From: JALYNX01 sp963724825
Lineage (GTDB): Bacteria > Actinomycetota > Acidimicrobiia > Spongiisociales > ZC4RG35
Direction: 5' to 3'
DNA length: 64,000 nucleotides
Assembly: GCA_963724825.1 (NCBI GenBank)
Contig: CAVRWT010000020.1
Coordinates: 117,630-181,629 of the forward strand
Part shown: positions 59,389-64,000 of the stretch, piece after piece
Layout of the letters: each line of letters begins with the position of its first letter
How positions within the stretch are numbered: position 1 is the stretch's first letter
Notes under the pieces: model-generated
Database searches by the model: none
What the model was told of the DNA's origin: nothing
Seen by the model: the letters and a program-made list of their open reading frames with translations, nothing else
Program-made: the position numbers and the translations under genes

Positions 59389-60860
59389 GGCGAGGGGAGT
59401 GAAATAGTACCTGAAACCGTTGACTTACAAGCAGTAGGAGGGATCTTCGGATCCTGACTGCCTGCCTTTTGAAGAATGAGCCGGCGAGTTACCGGTATGT
59501 GGCAAGATTAAGGTGTGAACCGTAGTCGAAGCGAAAGCGAGTCTTAATAGGGCGCCTAGTCGCATGCCGTAGACCCGAAGCCGAGTGATCTATCCATGGG
59601 CAGGGTGAAGCGAGGGTAAGACCTCGTGAAGGCCCGAACCCACCAAGGTTGAAAACTTGGGGGATGACCTGTGGATAGGGGTGAAAGGCCAAACAAACTC
59701 GGCGATAGCTGGTTCTCCCCGAAATAGCTTTAGGGCTAGCGTCGTACGTTCCGTATTGGGGGTAGAGCACTGATTGGACTAGGGGGCCTACAAGCTTACC
59801 GAATTCAGTCAAACTCCGAATCTCAATACGCCAAGTACGGCAGTCAGACTACGTGGGATGAGCTTCGTGGTCGAAAGGGAAACAGCCCAGATCGTCAGCT
59901 AAGGCCCCCAAGTGTGTACTAAGTGGGAAACGATGTGGAGTTGCTCAAACAGCCAGTATGTTGGCTTAGAAGCAGCCACCATTTAAAGAGTGCGTAACAG
60001 CTCACTGGTCGAGTGATTCTGCGCGGAAGATGTAACGGGGCTCAAGTACACCGCCGAAGCTACGGGATCCAGCTTTTGCTGGATCGGTAGGGGAGCGTCG
60101 TGTTGCCAGCGAAGCGGCGGCGGAAGCCAGCCGTGGAGGCTACACGAGTGCGAATGCCGGCATGAGTAGCGAATGAAGAGTGAGAATCTCTTCCGCCGAA
60201 TGTCCAAGGGTTCCTGGGGAAGGTTCGTCCGCCCAGGGTAAGTCGGGACCTAAGGCGAGGCCGAGAGGCGTAGTCGATGGACGACCGGTTGATATTCCGG
60301 TACCACCGTGAGTGCGCCCAGGCCGAATCTGGTTTGCTAAGGAAAGCCCTTCGGGGCCTACCGACCCAGCTAGTACTAGGTCAGCGATGGAGTGACGGGG
60401 AAGGCTAAACGGACCCGGGCGATGGTTGTTCCCGGGGTAAGCGTGTGGGCGAGGTCTAGGCAAATCCGGACCTCATAAAGCCGAGACGTGATGCCGAGCC
60501 GATTCAGGCGAAGCCGTTGATGCCATACCTCCAAGAAAAGCTTCTAGCGAGCACTCAAGGTGCCCGTACCCCAAACCGACACAGGTGGACAGGTAGAGAA
60601 TACCAAGGCGAGCGAGTTAACTCTGGTTAAGGAATTCGGCAAAATAGCTCCGTAACTTCGGGAGAAGGAGCGCCCCGGTAAGGTGAAGGACTTCGCGTCC
60701 TGAGCTTGAGGGGGCCGCAGTGACCAGACCCAAGCGACTGTTTACCAAAAACACAGCAGCGTGCGAAGTCGCAAGACGATGTATACGCTGTGACGCCTGC
60801 CCGGTGCTGGAAGGTTAAGTGGATAGGTTAGCTTCGGCGAAGCTTTGAAACTAAGCCCCA

Positions 60861-61654
<794 letters not shown>

Positions 61655-61934
61655 CGACTTGGGTACTGTCTCAACCAGAGACTCGGCGAAATTGCAGTGT
61701 GAGTAAAGATGCTCACTACCTGCGGCAGGACGGAAAGACCCCGGAACCTTTACTGTAGCTTGACATTGGTGTCTGGCATGTGATGTGCAGGATAGGTGGG
61801 AGGCTTTGAAGCGGAGGCGCTAGCTTTCGTGGAGCCAACCTTGAAATACCACCCTTCATCATGACGGCCATCTAACTTCGGTCCGTAATCCGGATCAGGG
61901 ACAGTGTCTGGCAGGCAGTTTCACTGGGGCGGTG

Positions 61935-61969
<35 letters not shown>

Positions 61970-62165
61970 TCTCAGTCTGGTCGGCAATCAGACGACGAGT
62001 GTAAATGCACAAGAGAGCTTGACTGCGAGACCTACAAGTCGAGCAGGGACGAAAGTCGGGATTAGTGATCCCATGGTGGCACGTGGGTGCGCCATGGCTC
62101 AACGGCTAAAAGGTACTCCGGGGATAACAGGCTTATACCCCCCAAGAGTCCATATCGACGGGGGT

Positions 62166-62297
<132 letters not shown>

Positions 62298-62321
62298 CAG
62301 GCGTAGGAAGTTTGAGAGGAG

Positions 62322-62353
<32 letters not shown>

Positions 62354-62587
62354 TACCTCTGGTGTGCGAGTTGTACTGCCAAGTGCACGGCTCGTTGGCT
62401 ATGTACGGACGGGATAAGCGCTGAAGGCATCTAAGTGCGAAGCCCACCTCGAGATGAGACTTCCCACCGGGTAACCGGTTAAGGCCCCTGGTAGAAGACC
62501 AGGTTGATAGGCCGGACGTGTAAGCGCAGTAATGCGTTCAGCGGACCGGTACTAATAGGCCGAGGGCTTGGATTTGAATCCACAGAT

Positions 62588-62601
62588 ACGTGCTCGCTAT
62601 G
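62588..62601 (+). other. 3' arm of the 23S rRNA processing stem
   Basis: ACGTGCTCGCTATG is the exact reverse complement of CATAGCGAGCACGT at 58786-58799, bracketing the 23S gene and thus forming the long stem cut during maturation. Confidence 0.75.
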
Positions 62602-62634
62602 GAGTGCTCGGGTTGCCGAGTCACTCGAAGATTT

Positions 62635-62752
62635 GTCCGGTGGCTACAGCGTCGAGGCACCACCCGTTCCCATTCCGAACACGGAAGTGAAACTCGTCAG
62701 CGCCGATGGTACTTGGGGAGCAATCCCCTGGGAGAGTAGGTCACCGCCGGGC
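62635..62752 (+). rRNA. rrf: 5S ribosomal RNA
   Basis: About 118 nt with paired ends (TCCGGTGGC with GTCACCGCCGGG) and the conserved interior CCCGTTCCCATTCCGAACAC and GGAGAGTAGGTC. It is 61 nt after the 23S gene and closes the operon. Confidence 0.95.
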
Positions 62753-62762
62753 AATTAACGTC

Positions 62763-62800
62763 GAGGGGCTGCCGACTAGCGTTGGCGGCCCCTCTTTTCT
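62763..62800 (+). terminator. rho-independent terminator of the rRNA operon
   Basis: GAGGGGCTGCCGAC (62763-62776) pairs with GTTGGCGGCCCCTC (62781-62794) around a short loop, followed by TTTTCTT. This is the clearest intrinsic terminator in the window. Confidence 0.88.
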
Positions 62801-62815
62801 TGACATGGGAGCCCC

Positions 62816-63544
62816 GTGAGCAGTCGATCCAACCAGCACCGATCAAAGGGTCGCGACGAGGGCCGGCGGCAGGATCCCCGGGATCGGCGTCATCACACGG
62901 TCACCACGGTCGCATCCGGGCAGCTTCCGAAATGGGTCCGTGAGGAGATCCTCAGATCGACCCCCAAGGATCGCAGGGAGCCGGCGCTCATCGAACTCGG
63001 CAAGGCGCTCGACCATTTCGCAGACGAGCGCTACGCGGCGGCCCTACCGCATCTCCGGGAGGCGAAGAAGCTGGCGCCTCGATCCTCGACAGTGCGTGAG
63101 CTATTCGGCCTCGCCGCCTACCGGACCGGGAAGTGGGAGGAAGGGCTGCGCGAGTTGCGCACCTTCCGCCGGATCACCGGAGATGTGATCCACATGCCTG
63201 TCGAGATGGATTGTCTCCGGGCGCTGGGTAAGAAGACAGATGTCGTGAAGACCTGGGAGCGGATCCAGGACCTGGAACCGTCGCCAACCGTCTCCCACGA
63301 GGCCCGGGTCGTCTACGCCTCGTTTCTCCTCGACGAGGGACGGGCTCGGGACGCCTGGGCCATCATCAAGCCGGGTCGTCTCGTCGCCACCCCTTCACCG
63401 GGGGAGACCCGCCGCTGGTATGTCGCCGCCCGGGTGGCTCTGGCCGCGGGAGACAAGGATGCCGCCCGCCGCCTGGTGGCCGCCCTCGACGAGCAGGAGA
63501 TCGACTTCGAAGGGATCGACGAGCTCCGCGAGGCGCTTGCCTGA
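62816..63544 (+). CDS. tetratricopeptide-repeat protein, unknown function
   Basis: 242 aa. A basic, disordered N-terminus (residues 1-30, rich in Arg/Asp/His) precedes helical repeats: ALIELGKALDHFADERYAAA, LREAKKLAPRSSTVRELFGL, AAYRTGKWEEGLRELRTF and a C-terminal pair ending DAARRLVAALDEQEIDFEGI. The pattern is TPR-like. GTG 62816 is the first start after the terminator. It is the first gene after the rRNA operon; its role is not known. Confidence 0.75.
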   Translation: MSSRSNQHRSKGRDEGRRQDPRDRRHHTVTTVASGQLPKWVREEILRSTPKDRREPALIELGKALDHFADERYAAALPHLREAKKLAPRSSTVRELFGLAAYRTGKWEEGLRELRTFRRITGDVIHMPVEMDCLRALGKKTDVVKTWERIQDLEPSPTVSHEARVVYASFLLDEGRARDAWAIIKPGRLVATPSPGETRRWYVAARVALAAGDKDAARRLVAALDEQEIDFEGIDELREALA

Positions 63545-63626
63545 CAACCCCGTAGAAATCTGTCAGACCGCCGCGTCAAGATCACGACTGTCCGCACTTC
63601 CCCGGCTGATGGAATGGGGGAGTGTC

Positions 63627-63956
63627 ATGGATCTCAATCTGATCGTCCTTTGTGGGCGACTCGCGGTCCCGCCGGAGATCAAGGTCTTCGAGTCGGGAAC
63701 CCGGCTGATCCGCTACCTGGTGACGGTGCGCAGCGAGGAGCCACGGCGGCGCGTCGATGTGATCCCGGTCTCGATGTGGGACCCGCCACAGGAGCTCATC
63801 GAGGAGAACCCGGAGTCGGGTCGACGGATCTGGGTTTGCGGTTCGGTGCAGCGACGATTCTGGGAAGCGCCCGACGGCCGGCGGAGCCGCATCGAAGTGG
63901 TCGCCGAGCAGGTCACGATCAAGGACGTCGCCGAGCTCGAGCCAGTTCAGGTCTGA
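63627..63956 (+). CDS. single-stranded DNA-binding protein-like OB-fold protein
   Basis: 109-aa protein matching the SSB core: MDLNLIVLCGRLAVPPEIKV, GTRLIRYLVTVRSE, a SMWDPPQELIEE segment at the usual W-N-x-A-E position and IWVCGSVQRRFWEAPDGRRS, RIEVVAEQV. It lacks the acidic SSB tail, so it is probably a secondary SSB-like protein rather than the main replicative one. ATG 63627 follows GGGGGAG; a longer in-frame reading back to 63420 overlaps the TPR gene and is not used. Nothing is seen after it to the window end. Confidence 0.8.
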   Translation: MDLNLIVLCGRLAVPPEIKVFESGTRLIRYLVTVRSEEPRRRVDVIPVSMWDPPQELIEENPESGRRIWVCGSVQRRFWEAPDGRRSRIEVVAEQVTIKDVAELEPVQV

Positions 63957-64000
63957 CCCACGGACCGCCACTGATTTCGGAAGGTTGGGCCGCCGATACC

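Overview
The window is high-GC bacterial chromosome from a member of the Actinomycetota, most likely class Acidimicrobiia or a close relative (inferred from protein character and 16S text, not from a search). Supporting signs are an actinobacterial-type integration host factor (mIHF), a PriA that has lost its helicase motifs, frequent GTG starts, and many genes whose start codon lies 7-10 nt after a TANNNT box, as expected for leaderless actinobacterial mRNAs. Almost everything is housekeeping and almost everything is on the + strand. Only one five-gene cluster (nickel/cobalt uptake and its Fur-type regulator, 38671-41647) is on the - strand.

Layout: 1-11262 carries tRNA modification, Sec export and aminoacyl-tRNA genes (queA, tgt, yajC, secD, secF, apt, rsh, an MBL-fold hydrolase, hisS, aspS). 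11472-18331 has a small membrane protein, rarA, alaS, ruvX, mltG and aroE. 18392-23083 has a DUF4388 protein, a prepilin peptidase and aroC-aroK-aroB. 23130-33049 runs efp, an extended nusB and the pyrimidine operon pyrR-pyrB-pyrC-carA-carB-pyrD-pyrF behind a PyrR-type leader. 33233-38473 has mIHF, gmk, rpoZ, coaBC, metK and priA. 41763-45970 has def, fmt, rsmB, rpe and a REC-GGDEF protein. 45971-49278 is the riboflavin operon. 49482-56657 has infC (AUC start), rpmI, rplT, an rRNA methylase, pheS, pheT, a DNA glycosylase and tyrS. 56658-62800 is a complete 16S-23S-5S rRNA operon ending in a strong terminator, followed by a TPR protein and an SSB-like protein.

The most distinctive element is a 712-nt group I intron inside the 23S gene, inserted after the nucleotide equivalent to E. 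coli U1931, with a LAGLIDADG homing endonuclease gene. Other points of interest are a NusB with an IF2N-like N-terminal extension, a PyrR leader with an overlapping leader-peptide ORF, a probable nickel-regulator operator, a two-copy G-rich palindromic repeat, and a TyrRS lacking both His of the HIGH motif.

A caution applies to the whole window. Eleven protein genes plus the intron endonuclease contain single-base reading-frame breaks. Seventeen behave as +1 insertions and one as a -1. Each gene returns to a normal family length when the extra bases are removed. These are most simply sequencing or assembly indels, so the affected genes are annotated here as single genes spanning the break.
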